Shown here: positions 24,245 through 35,905 of the stretch, piece by piece
Layout: each line of letters begins with the position of its first letter
How positions within the stretch are numbered: the first letter of the stretch is position 1
NCBI GenBank assembly: GCA_035235625.1
Contig: CP141143.1
Location: 29,088,592-29,152,591 of the forward strand
DNA length: 64,000 nt
Source of the DNA: Saururus chinensis
Lineage: Eukaryota > Streptophyta > Magnoliopsida > Piperales > Saururaceae
Reading direction: 5' to 3'
Notes under the pieces: model-generated
Database searches by the model: none
Told to the model about the DNA's origin: nothing
Seen by the model: only the letters and a program-made list of their open reading frames with translations
Program-made: the position numbers and the translations under genes

Positions 24245-27200
24245 TGTAACATCCCCGATTTTTTCTGTAATTTTTCTTAAATTTTCTGTAATTTTCTAAA
24301 ATTTTTTCATTGTTCTGCAGTTTACTGCTCGTATTTCCAATGAAAAAATTTGGCAATTCAGCGTGTCTGTATTTGTAATATTCGTGACCATAAGAGTCGG
24401 GAGTGATGTTTAGTGGTAGGTCATGGGCCTTGACACATCCTAGAATTTTTTCGGCACGAAATTCGGATGAGATGCGAGAGAATAGAAATGGGAAGAAATG
24501 AATGGATGGAAAAAAATAAAAAATAAAAAAAATAAATAAATACATAATGCGGATCGGGCGCGCCTTAGCACGCCCGACCTGCGGAGTCTACAACGAATGG
24601 GGGGGCAGCCATTCACTGTTTGAGGCCGGAGGCGCTGCCACCAGTGGCCGCCTACTTCTGACCGGCCAGCCTCGGCCTGGCAACGCCGACGCGGCCTCCC
24701 TGGCCTAGCCCCGCCGGCAATCGTCGCCCCTCTCCCTCTTTCCTGTTTTCGGCCCAATGACCGTTTTTGAGATGTTTTTGCCGGATCCGCCGTCGTCCCT
24801 GCCAGCATGGCCACCAACTCGCCACCACAGTTCCGCCCTGGCCAGAGCAACCTCCAGCCACCGCTGTCCCGGCCTCCCCGCCGTCTGCCGCCGTTCTTTT
24901 GCTCCTGCCCCATTTTGTTATGTGAAGAGGTAATTGCTGGATTCTCCACCGTCGCTTCCGTCTGCATGGCAGCCGTAGCTCTACCCTACATGGCCGTCGT
25001 AGCTCTGCCCTGTTCAGTGTGAACTCCGGCCACCTCTGTCCAGGCCTCCCCGCCCCTCCGTCGTCGGCGTGAGGTAAAATCCGTTATGCCTTTTTTAATT
25101 TTTCGCTTTTTCTAGTTGTTGTGAGCTGCGGCTGTGCCACCAGTCGCCGGCCACCGTGGCCCGGCCTTGGGCTTTCCCCCAGCCCAGCGACGACAAGTCT
25201 GCCACCCCGGCTATCATCTTGACCGCCGTCTCCCTCAGCCTCCTCTGTCCTATATCAATCCGAACATAATTTTCTTCCTTCCGTAAATTTTTCTTCTATC
25301 AATCGATTCCCTGTCAGCGGCTCCTTCAGACCAACGACGATAAGGCCTCCCTCAGCCCAAATCGTTGCCTTCCCCGGCCCTACCTTTGCCCCATTTCGAT
25401 CTAGGCAGAATTTCCCCCATTTCGTTAATTTTTGTCGTTAGTTGTTATTGCTTGCTGCCACCCACTTTGCGGCCTTCGGTTTGCCACCTCGAGCCGACAA
25501 CGGCGAGGTGCCAAGGTCTAGCCTCTTGCATCAATTGGTCCTGATTCATTCAATTGGCCGACTGCAATAGAGCAAAAGTTGCACTTTTCGCGAGTCGCCT
25601 CCATCCTCCGCTGTCAGACGTTGGATGATATTATGCCAACGTCCACTTGACTTGCCGCTATCCGGTGACTGTCGGTCTCCCAAGTCTAGCCCCCGGCCAT
25701 GTCTTGCCGTTCGCAGCTTAGCGTGGCGTGTCTGCTACCCCAATTCGGCGCACTGTCGCCCCAACTAAATCGGGTCTTGGGTCTCTTCAATTTTCTGATC
25801 GGCTGTTCTACTGCAGACAACTGCAAGTGTCAGCTTGATCTAATAACGGAAAGGGGTCACCGCTTTCAACCTCCTCTGCATGTCTTCTGCACACACCAGA
25901 CACCCCTAAATTTTGGGGTATGTCTCTGATTGCTGCTAATGGGCCCCGCTCCAATCCAAGCCAACATGTCTAGCTTGGGATTTCGTGAACTTGAGCTACA
26001 AATCTGACCAACATGGGCTCTGCCCCGGCCCAGTGAAGCTAGGGCCAGCACTTCTGGCTCGAATTTACCTTTGCACCCACTTTTTATTACACGTGACCCA
26101 AAACCCATGGGAAAGAGTTCCCGAATTCTGATTCTTCCAAAGGGAAATATTATTGTAAGCCATTAGACTCAGCCCATCGTAGGCTTGACCGATGTCATGC
26201 CCATATCCGCTACCGTAAGTCATGCTTGATGCATGATTATCCGTACGATGAATTGGTTGTGGGTAGCGTTTAGAAATGACGGTACCTTTGTTGGCCACCT
26301 ACGTAATGCCTTAGTGCCTCAACGTATGTTTTTGGAACGTCCCCACCATTAGGCAATATGACCGTTAAAGCCCTTCGTCTCTCCCATGTCCATGAGTACG
26401 CAACCAAGTCCTCCGCCATGTTGTGAGGCTTCAACGATGCGGAATTGTTATCGCTGGATGTAGTATGCAGTCCATTTTAATGTTTTGTGACCAACGAAGT
26501 GTTTTAAACTGTTAGTCGACTTCCAACCAGTCAGCCTCCATTCTGTGGTCGCTTTTGCCATTTCTAGTGGCACGACCTTGTATCCGGCCACCTTAGTGCG
26601 TCCAAACCTTTGGCTTCGAGTGAAATTAATCTAACTTTATTGAGATTCATTCCAGCATCTTTGAAAATCCTCGGGATACAACAACTCTCTCAGTGCGATG
26701 CTTTTGGCCACTAGTCCGCTATCAACGCCACCACCGTCGTTTGCTCGCCATCAAACTCCTGTGGATTACGAGGTAGGGGACCTTGAACTAGTAATTTCAT
26801 TATAGCATGCTTTGATTGTGTAGTAGCATGCTAGGAGTTTATAATTTAATGTTTGCATGATTATGCTGCTTATAAAAGCATGTTACATGTATGTGATTTG
26901 TGTGCGTATGTTAGTGAAGACTAAGGGCACATAGTAAGTTGCTATGAAGCTTATGTATGTGACCAGAGTGTGTGATTTTCGTTGTGGATTGATAGTATAC
27001 GATCGATGGGCATGAGTAGAAGTATTTGATAGTAAGTTTGGCTAAGGGGTACTTCGTAAGTTATAACGTGGAAACCGTGATTGTATGTTGGGCATGGAAA
27101 GATAAGATTGAAAGACAAATGCTGGATTTGATGAGATTGGAGAATTTGTTTAGTTTGAGTCAGACGGCACGTTCGAGCGACGAGTAAGAGATGTGGGGGA

Positions 27201-27889
27201 TGCAAAGAATTGAAAACTTAAGATTCGGAGCACTTTTAGGGGATTGTGAGTTAGTAAGAGGTAATGGCATGCATAATTGTACATGCATAATGTACGTAAT
27301 ATGAATGGTAATGAAAGAATAGTGTAAGGGATTAGTAAGGGTTTGATGATGGGACTTAGGTTTAAGGGTTTCACTCGAGCAGTTCAAGAAAGACAGTTTG
27401 GTTTTTAGGCAAATGGTGTAAGATGTAAGACTGTAAGTATTTGATGGTAAGAGTGTGATTATGGAATTCTAATTCGACGAGTAAGACTATGCAGAGATTG
27501 GTAAGGTGGTAAGTGTAAGGTGGGGGATGAGCTAAGTAAAGAATATTACTTTTATGGATTAGAGCTTCAGAACAGGAGCAGTTCTTGCTTCGTTGGCTGA
27601 AGAATGTAAGATACTAGTCATTTCGAGCATAATTGTACATGCATAAGTTATCTAATATAAACTTGAATAGTAATTAACCCTAACTTGATAACGTTGTAAG
27701 TTTGAGACTGAGGGTTTCGACGGATTAAGTTCCGTTTTGAGCCAGTCGATAAGTAATTGACTGAGTGTCCTTCCTGGTCTAGCCATGGTGTTTATCCTGC
27801 GGGATGTTGTCTGTGTGCTATATAGAGCACCCAACGTCTGATGCTCTGTTGAGAGCAATCATATTTATGTTTTCGATTTAGTCTTGGTG

Positions 27890-28085
27890 TCGTATTTTGG
27901 CCCAGACGTTTGATGCTCTGTTGAGAGCGCTGTAAGTTTCCGCCCTTCGTGGGCTCTGTATGTTTTAGGCCTGTAGATGGCACTGTATGTTCTGCCCAAG
28001 AGTGGCACTATAAGATTCTTGCCCAATAGTGGCATTGTATGTTTTCTGCCCTTAGTTGGCAATGTATGGCCCCAAAGAGTGGGCA
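27890..28085 (+). repeat. Short tandem repeats inside the 5-kb element
   Basis: Diverged units of about 35 bp carrying variants of GGCACTGTATGTTCTGCCC. They precede a long GTAAG-rich segment (about 28260-28690). Antisense frames here are repeat artefacts. Confidence 0.6.
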
Positions 28086-28259
28086 TTTGCGCGCTCAGGT
28101 AAGCAGTATCATGGACCTGCTCTTACCTGTTTGATCCTGTGCCCCATGAGCATAGGTGTGCCTTGCCTTCGGAAAAGTCCATGGCGTCTAGTTGCTCCCC
28201 AAAGGTTAAGGTGACGCCCTAGTGGTATTCCTCTCATTTCCGACGCTGGAGCTTATTAA

Positions 28260-28690
28260 TTGTAATGAGCTTCAGTTGTCGGTAGTATGTGTTCGATAGT
28301 AAGAGTTAGTATGTTTCAGATTCTGAGTAAGTTGTACGTGTAAGATTTAGAGTAAGTGTGAGCTTCTTTGGAAGATAGTAAGAGTAAGTTTATGAGTCTG
28401 AGTAAGTTGTACGAGTAAGTTTGTGAGACTTTGATTCAGACGGTAAGTGTAAGTGTAAGTGTAAGCATAAGCGTAAGTGTAAGCTTCTTTGGGAGATGTA
28501 TGAGTACATTTCTGTGTAAGAGTAAGATTGTACGAGTAAGGTCGTAAAAGTAAGTTCGTACGAATAAGATCGTACGAGTATGTGTATGTTGTAAGTGTAA
28601 GTGTATGTTTGTACGAGTAAGCTTATAAGACTAATTTGAGTGTAAAAGCTTGATATATGAGTAAGTGTAAGTTCGATTTGTATGATGATT
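28260..28690 (+). repeat. Degenerate GTAAGT/GTACGA repeat tract
   Basis: A low-complexity purine-biased tract of GTAAG-containing units, densest at 28440-28480 where GTAAGTGTAAGTGTAAG runs in tandem. It lies in the interior of the 5-kb element, upstream of its conserved 3' part. Confidence 0.75.
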
Positions 28691-29303
28691 TATATGCGTG
28701 ACCATATTTATACTTCTTATTCTTTTTGCTTCATGTGTGATTGCATGGAAGCATCTGTATATGAACTTACGGAGTTCATTGATTCATATTATTTTTTCCC
28801 CTATTGGGTATTTTCCTACTGAGTATGAAAATACTCACCCCAACTTTTTAGCCCCTTCGACTGGAGGCTTTTGCAGGTCGATCGTCAGCTATTGAGACTA
28901 AATTTTTCCCCGTGGTGGACGATTCTCCCTCGACTTGGAGTGCAACAAGATTGCAGTGAAGCTGTGGATTATAGTGCCACAATTTCATGTATTAGTTAAG
29001 GTGAGAGAAATGTAGTATGTACTAGACTTGTGTATGTATCTACGAATGATTTTAAGACTGTGAAAGAACTTGTACTCAGAGATGCCTGGGAGGTTTTTGT
29101 TTTCGAAACCCATTGCCATGGTAGATTTTATTCGTATGCTTTTGTATTAGGTCACGCCTGAGAATGTTATTTTGTCATATGTTTACGAAAACCGTTTACA
29201 CACATTTTGAATTTTGTTGGTTTATTTGATTTACGTCCATATTTTAAAATAAAATAATTGTAAAATTTTAAATTAAATGTGTGGAAAAACCTCGGGCGTG
29301 ACA

Positions 29304-31409
29304 CCGACCCAGGTTTGTTTAACGATTTACCCTAAACCCTAGGGGCAAAATGGTTAATTATCCATTTACTAGGATTTTTCCTCACTATACTATACAGTTT
29401 GGCCTAAATTTATGGTACACATTAAGCTCTTACTGTAAATTTTTCTAATTTTTAAATCTACTTATAGGCCCCTGAATTGGAGCCCCTAAATCGGATAAAT
29501 ATAAATTATACGATAATTTAATTATGAGGGTAAAAATGTCATTTTATAGCCCATTGGATTTTTCCCCATCATGGAACTTGGTCAAAACACTCAAAACTCC
29601 ACTTAAGGTTTACTTGTAATTTTTTTCTAAATTTTTTGGATACTTTTTCCCTAGAAGTGGACCCAATTTGGTACCATTTTTTATTTCCTTTTTAGCTCTT
29701 TTTCTTCAAACCGGACTAGCTAAAAAGAATCCTTTTTGAGAACCAGGTTAGAGAGACTGAACTGGATCAGTTCTAGTACAACAGTTCAACCTGGGCTCAG
29801 CAAATAAGGGAAACGATCCCTTGTTCTTGAGCAGGCAACTCTAACCGCCTCGCGATAAGGGTAAGGCTGCTGGATGATCGCCGAGAGAATGTCCCTCCGA
29901 CTCGTCCAGCGACAACTTAATTGTATACAACTTATCCTTTCGGTGCTAGAAGGGAACCCACTCCTTTTGGCGCTAGAAGGGAACCCATTGGTTCCACTGC
30001 TAAGCACCGTGACTAGCCAAAGACAAACTGAAAAGAAAGAGCATGAATACGATTATAAATGATCTCTTTAAGCATTCATGTGTATAGACAATAATTAACA
30101 TCTCAAAATTGGATTTGGAAACACCACATAAGGCATGTTTCTATGAAGAAGCTTCTTGTAATGTTAATGGACTGATCACTGATCTACAACATCGGCTAAT
30201 GGTGAAGGTGAGAAAACCACGAATCAAAGTAATTCTAAGAGGAGGAAACAAACATGCATTTATATAGATAGATGCTGCTAATATAACTGTAAAATCATCT
30301 TACAAAGTGCAGCAGAGAATCACTAAGGTAATAAACAAATATACATATATAAAGATAGATGTTGCTAATGTAAGTATAATATCATCTTTACGGAGTGCAG
30401 CAGAGAATCACTACGGTAATGAACTATTTATCCCATCTATTGCAACTGTGTCCTCCACCCATAGTCGGAGTCACCAGAAGGTGACCAGCCGGACCACCCT
30501 CACAACTGGTTCAGCCAACACTCAAGGTGTTCCCCCACCACAACGGGCCACAGATAGCTGTCCGACCCAAATAACCGGAGCAGCTCTCTCACTCGCAGGA
30601 ACTTCTTCTGATGCTCTCTAGGTGTGGGGCAGCTGATCAATGAGATGTAAGAACTCTATTTTGCTCCCAAATCTCCCCCGATGACGCTTCCATCACTCCA
30701 CCGTCCCTCATGTTTGGGTCACCGGACAACTCCGCCACCTCTCTCATTGTCTTCCTTCGGGCGAGCAAAAAAAAAAACCCCTTCAACAAGCCTTAAATAT
30801 TTATTTATAAGTATCGGGATTAGGGCTCCTAACCCCTTAGAAGTTGGGCCAAACCTCCCCACTTCGGTCTCCTCCTAATGAAATGTGATTAGCTGGTGAA
30901 GCTTCACCAGTGACTACGGTGGTGAAGCAACGTGATCCAATCATTTTTTTCGAAACACATGATATCACGTGACCTCATATCTCGAAGTTTGCATACACAG
31001 TTATAAATGCACATGTTCTGAAAGAATGATTGGATGAGGTTGCTTAGCAGCTGGTAAAGCTTCACCAGCCGATCACAGTTCCCTCCTAATTAGGCCCAAA
31101 ATATTAATTTTTTCACATTAATTAATCAAGCCCGTACAGTGACTTAAAAGGACAATTCACACGTTCAATTCGGGTAAACAGGCCCTGTACGTTATGATCA
31201 ACTTCGAACGGTCGTATCTCCCTAATCCGAACTCCGATTCACACATTCTTAGTAGCGTTTTAAAGCTCTTTTAGTCTATTTTTTATCCATGTATATTAAA
31301 TACCAATTCCAACCGATGATCAATTTATTCTCATAAGAAGGTTAAGGGGTCCAACACCCTAATTTCCCCTTTGTCAACTTCGAGAATTTAGAAAATTCCG
31401 GGACATTAC
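29304..31409 (+). repeat. Right part of the split LTR-like unit (family A)
   Basis: It continues the sequence interrupted at 24245; the match to the window-start copy resumes here at its position about 340. The text near 31200 (CGGTCGTATCTCCCTAATCC) matches the window-start copy near 1650. It carries the Mutator MITE at 30880-31081. A local duplication of GCTAGAAGGGAACCCA occurs at about 29947 and 29972. No protein-coding gene is seen. Confidence 0.55.
30880..31081. mobile_element. 202-bp Mutator-type MITE
   Basis: It starts GAAATGTGATTAGCTGGTG, and the reverse complement of its end reads GAACTGTGATCGGCTGGTG. The flanks are a perfect 9-bp duplication CCTCCTAAT (30871-30879 and 31082-31090), the target duplication size of Mutator elements. 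The inverted repeat continues through GAAGCTTCACCAG and CATCCAATCATT. The GGTGAAGCTTCACCAG core is also in the inverted repeats of the large element at 52495-58900, making this a plausible non-autonomous relative. Confidence 0.92.
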
Positions 31410-33577
31410 TGATGGGTCAAAGTTTGGAAGGTCTTTCCCAATACGTTTTTTCATGGTGTGTGCATGTGTCTTCTTCGGATTTATGTGTATTTTTGTTGTG
31501 TGCGCATGTCTTCTTGGAGAGTGTATACATCCATTCACAATCTATATGTAAGTAGTCTTTTGGATGCACTTAGTACGAATTTGACACTTCCATTTTGCAT
31601 TAGTTCAGTCTCAGTCCAAAGAGTAAAAATAGAATGTTTCACCGTGGTTTGTTGTTGTTGGCTGTAACGAACCCAAGAGGGGGGGCAAATTTCTTTGGGG
31701 GACCGCTTGGCCCCACCTAAAATAGTAAATCAAAGGGGCCACAACCAAGTGACCCACCCAATAGGTTATATAAAAAACGTCATGGGCTAGGTGGGGCCAT
31801 GGCCCTCCCTAGACCTCCTAGCTCTTGGAGCGCTTCCTCAAGCAACATGAAATTGTTATATCCTGGGAGAGCCCGGACTCAAATTAATGTTTTTCTTTAT
31901 ATAATAGTTATCTTTATATAATAGTACTAAGTGTAAGAATTCCATAATTGCCTTCAAATAATGATTATAGTGCCCATCTAGGAGTACTGAATCTTAATAG
32001 AGTTAGCTGAAAGTGGAATATGGACTGCTTGCACTTGAGACTGCAACGAGGGGGAGGTAGAGATTCAAACATTATCAAATTTGGGTTCAAGCCATGTTCA
32101 AATATTTGAACAGTGCTAGAAATTAAACATCCTCAAATCCTTTTTAATTAGGCCGAAGTATACTTGCTGTGCTAGAAATTAAACATCCTCAAATCCTTTT
32201 TAATTATATAATATTACAATAGGTCAAATGGGTTGATAAAATTGAGAACAAAATCAACGAGGCCAAATAAAATCTCTCAAGGCAATGGATACTTTTTTAT
32301 ATAAGCCTATAAATCAGAAGACTTTAACTTTTATGGCATGCGATACATTAATGAAATTTCTGATTGATAAAACACCACTAAAATCTCTAAATGATAAAGC
32401 CTTGATTACATTATAAATTTAGCCAAAACAATACCTAACATATTTCACCTAGGTAAAAATGGAACATTATTATCTATTTATGTGGCTAAAAACTCACTTG
32501 AGTAGCCATTTCGACACAAGGATCCTTTGTCCTTAAATACTTTTTCCAACAGTCTCAAGGTGTGATCCATAACAATGATTTCTACATTCAAGGACACATA
32601 TGCCCAAACATCATTAATCACAATAGCACATATAATTTTATTTTACGCATTCAATATCATGTCATTATGTCTCATTATAATGCCTAACACATTATTCATA
32701 GCTAGAATTTACCCCAAAACCTACTTGTTATCGGTAGACTTATCGACGTGTCAGCTAGATCACCGATGCCCATCGGTAACCCATTGACACGTCAAACCAT
32801 TGTAAACAATAGGAGGGCAAAGAAAACCTTCCTTGTGGACGTCTCACTGACATGTCAATCTTACTGTTGATGACATTGGTGTTGTAGCACACCAACATGT
32901 CAATGCTCATCAATGCCCAACCTTCATCTTCTTTGTTGCATCGGCAACGTCACCGACATGTCAGTAGACACGCTAATAGTCAGGATAATGAATAGAACCC
33001 ATCACAACTTATTTAAAGTTCTCCCAAAAACATGCTATAACATATTTCACACTTATAGTATTTCTTAATAAGGCAATAAAGCAATTTCATGTAGTTAAAT
33101 ACTCATTAAACATAAAAATCATGAACACCATCATAAGAGGAACATAATCGAAATTCATGCTTTCACATCTAATAATTTGTAATTTAAATCATATATGCAT
33201 ATCTCATATAAAATTATACTAATAAGGTTAGCAATCTGACCTATTTCACAATATAAAAATCCTTTCTCACATGTGAAGCCTACCAATCCCTAAAGAAATA
33301 TACTCCCTCCCTTGATTCCTCTTAATTCAGTGAGCCCTTGACCTTATTCCTCTATATTTTGAGAAGTTTTCCTAAAAAATTGGAGTCTGAGCACCACAAA
33401 AGTCACTTATAAGAGAAAGGGGACAACATTCTAGTTTAAAACCGTCAAACTGGGTGCTGTTTGAGCAAAATCATTCAAAACCATCACAACCCGTTGACGT
33501 GTCGGCCAGACTACCAATAGTAATTGTGACCTACATGCGCTCTAAATTCATATGGCCATAACTTCCTCATACAATCT
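31410..33577. other. AT-rich region with no recognisable gene
   Basis: Mostly AT-rich repeat-like sequence. A duplicated segment, TGCTAGAAATTAAACATCCTC and following bases, is present at about 32115 and 32169. Around 32740-32990 there are several variants of GACATGTCA/GACGTGTCA (palindromic octamers) of unknown meaning. No protein similarity is seen. Confidence 0.4.
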
Positions 33578-33585
33578 CTAGTTAA

Positions 33586-33921
33586 TGTTAGGGATGTCAC
33601 TCGGGTCGGGTTTTAATGGTAAAACCCGACCCGACCCGAATGGGTTGGGTTTGGTTTTTGTAAATTGACCTGAATAGTTATTCGGGTCAGGTTTGGGTTG
33701 GGTGATCCAACCTGACCCGAATATAATTATAATTATAAAATTTAATTTTTTATGTATTTTTTAATATTATTTTCAAAACAATTGAAAAAATATTTTAAAA
33801 CTTATTTTTTTTTATTCTATTCGGATCAAAAGGGTCGGGTTCAAGTCAGGTCGGGGTCGGGGTATAGTTTTCTTAAGTGGTATCGGGTTCGGGTTTGGCA
33901 AAACCTGACCCTGCAGCAACA
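33586..33921 (+). mobile_element. hAT-type MITE, copy 2 (336 bp)
   Basis: Related to 4360-4712 through both ends: left TGTTAGGGATGTCACTCGGG, and right with GGTTCGGGTTTGGC followed by GCAGCAACA. It is flanked by a perfect 8-bp duplication CTAGTTAA (33578-33585 and 33922-33929). Its AT-rich core is shorter and diverged from copy 1. Non-autonomous. Confidence 0.9.
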
Positions 33922-33994
33922 CTAGTTAAATCATTCTTGATGACATTATAAAGATATTTATGTCTGCCTTCTAACCCCAAAATTACATATCAAA

Positions 33995-35900
33995 TGTAAC
34001 GACCCATTTTTCGGTTATACTTAACCCGGGTGGGTCAAGGGTAATTTGGTAATTTTTAATTAAGTGTTGGGGGATTTCAAGGGATGAAACCCCTATAGAT
34101 AGGTAGAGCTCGGTGGAACGAGCGTAGCGATTCGAAGAACGAGCAAAACGAAGGTCAAGAGCGAAAGCTATGACATCGGGAAGTGTGCCACATGGGCGGG
34201 ACCCACATGAAAATGCGGGATAACCTACCCATGTGTGGTCTTGTTTTGAAGGGCTCGTTGACACGAGTCCATCGGTAACAAGAACGTGTGATTCCAACGT
34301 CGAGGTTGGAAGTTATCGCATTTTAAGTTTAGGATATTATTTGAATAAAATAATATCATTCTGGATAGGATCAACGACGCAGTGGATAAGATCGACGACG
34401 AAGCGGATAGGATTGCTGACAAAGAGGATAAGATCGCTGACGCAACGGATAGGACTGACACGTGTCAATCCTATCTGCCACATGTCAACCTCACGTGTAT
34501 TCAATTTTTCTATAATAGCTCCAGAGTCTTCAGTTTAAAGGTTCGAAAATTCTTCCATGGTTCCAAAGTTCTCTCCTACATTCTGAATTCTCTCCCACGT
34601 TTCTGTGTTCCCTCTGACATTCAGAAACTTCTGTTCTTCGTTTCTCACTCATTTTAAGTCCGATTTGAGTCGTTCTTAAGGCGTTTCTAGCTAATTCGAG
34701 GGCAATCTACGCAATGGCATGGATTCCTCGAGTTGGCGCTCCTAGAAGGGAGGAATGTCCCGAGGCGAGAGGAGGTTTGTCCGCCACCCTCCTGCCCCAA
34801 GAGAGAGAGAGAGAGATGGCCCGGGAAAGAGAGGAGGCTCCCTCCTCCGCCATCGGGCCACATCGAGAGTCTTGGCCTCGAGTAGGGGAGGTTGTCTCCA
34901 CTGAAGGGCCACGATGTATGAGGAACACCCCGAGTAGGGGAGGTTCTGTCCGCCGCCTATGGGCGCAGAAAACGAGAAGTCTCCGGGAAAGGGGAGAGTC
35001 GGTTGGTCGATCGGTCGTCTTTCGGCGCAAGGCAGTGAACGTATGGAGGCTAGAGGAGGCTCTGTCCGCTATCTCCAGATCTGAAGGGGAGGACGCCCAG
35101 AAATGAGCATCCCGAATACACTACCTCATGAGACATCAGGGGAGTAAGCGTTTCCTAACCTCCTATTTTAATTATAGAATGGTATATGCTAGTGATGATG
35201 ATGTGTGCTATGCTATGATCTATATGCTTTCCATGATATGTGCTCATATGCCATGATGTGCCATGATCCTTTATGTTCTGATATGCTATGCTTATATATC
35301 ATGATGTGTGTCGTCTCGCTCAAGCTTAGAGCGAGATGTGTTGTGTGTGTGTATGTCGACTTATATGCCATGATATGTGCTTATATGCCATGATGTGTAC
35401 TTTTATGCTATGATGTGTGTTGTCTCGCTCTACGGTAGAGCGAGACGTGTGGTGTGTGTTCGATCTCGGCTCAGTGATGGAGCGAGACATGTGAATGTGA
35501 TGTATCCGCTCTGGAATAGAGTGAGGTATGTTGTGGTGGTCGTGTGGTGCTCGTCTCTATGATAGAGCGAGATGTGTGTTGCCGGTGTTTTATACGATGT
35601 GTTTTTGGTATGCAAGTTGTATGTAGTAGCCAATAGGCAGAACTATGTCCGGATCCGATCGTATCGGAGTAACGTCGTGGATGTTTTCTGATATGTACGT
35701 AAGCAACCAATGGCAAGGCAACGTTGGCCCGGTCCGAATTAGTTATATAATTAGGCCAGTTCTTGCCTACGCGCAATGGAGCGCTAAAGTTCCGAAGCGC
35801 GTAGAGGAAGGAGAAGACTCTCGCACTCAGAGTCGGCTGCTCCCGGTTCTAGGTTTGGTTTTCATACTTTCGAACCCCCGGCCCGGGTCAGGGTGTCACA
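33995..35900 (+). mobile_element. 1906-bp solo LTR
   Basis: It starts TGTAACGACCCATTTTTCGG, ends GGGTCAGGGTGTCACA, and has a perfect 5-bp duplication TCAAA (33990-33994 and 35901-35905). No internal retrotransposon domain is present, so it is most likely the product of recombination between the two LTRs of a full element. Inside are a tandem repeat with GGATAAGATCG units (about 34370-34460), the AGGGGAGGTT-type minisatellite (about 34740-35080) shared with other LTRs here, and a set of hairpin repeats at 35300-35580. Confidence 0.92.
35300..35580 (+). repeat. Tandem hairpin repeats in the solo LTR
   Basis: Four or five diverged units, each containing TCTCGCTC and then, after about 10 bases, GAGCGAGA, so that each folds into a short hairpin. 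Between the hairpins lie TGTG-rich and ATGCCATGATGTG phrases. The open frames at 35205-35633 are by-products of this repeat. Confidence 0.75.
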
Positions 35901-35905
35901 TCAAA

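Larger units (their letters stand above)
24245..29303 (+). mobile_element. 5.06-kb TG...CA element, probable giant solo LTR
   Basis: It starts TGTAACATCCCCGATTTT, ends CTCGGGCGTGACA, and is flanked by a perfect 5-bp duplication CCGAC (24240-24244 and 29304-29308), the hallmark of LTR-retrotransposon integration. On either side the sequence matches the uninterrupted LTR copy at the window start, which confirms the insertion. I found no gag, protease, RT, RNase H or integrase. The 3' part (28660-29303) matches the antisense LTR fragment at 9025-9720. The ends do not repeat inside it, so it is most simply one solo LTR of unusual length; a non-autonomous large-retrotransposon derivative is the alternative. 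Confidence 0.75.

Noticed and set aside
24440..25022. Long minus- and plus-strand frames up to 175 codons
   Set aside because: They fall in a GC-rich part of the 5-kb TG...CA element, have low-complexity composition, and overlap on both strands; no domain is recognisable.
34707..35106. Overlapping 107- and 130-codon frames
   Set aside because: Created by the LTR minisatellite and a GA-rich stretch; the same motif block recurs in other LTRs without a conserved frame.
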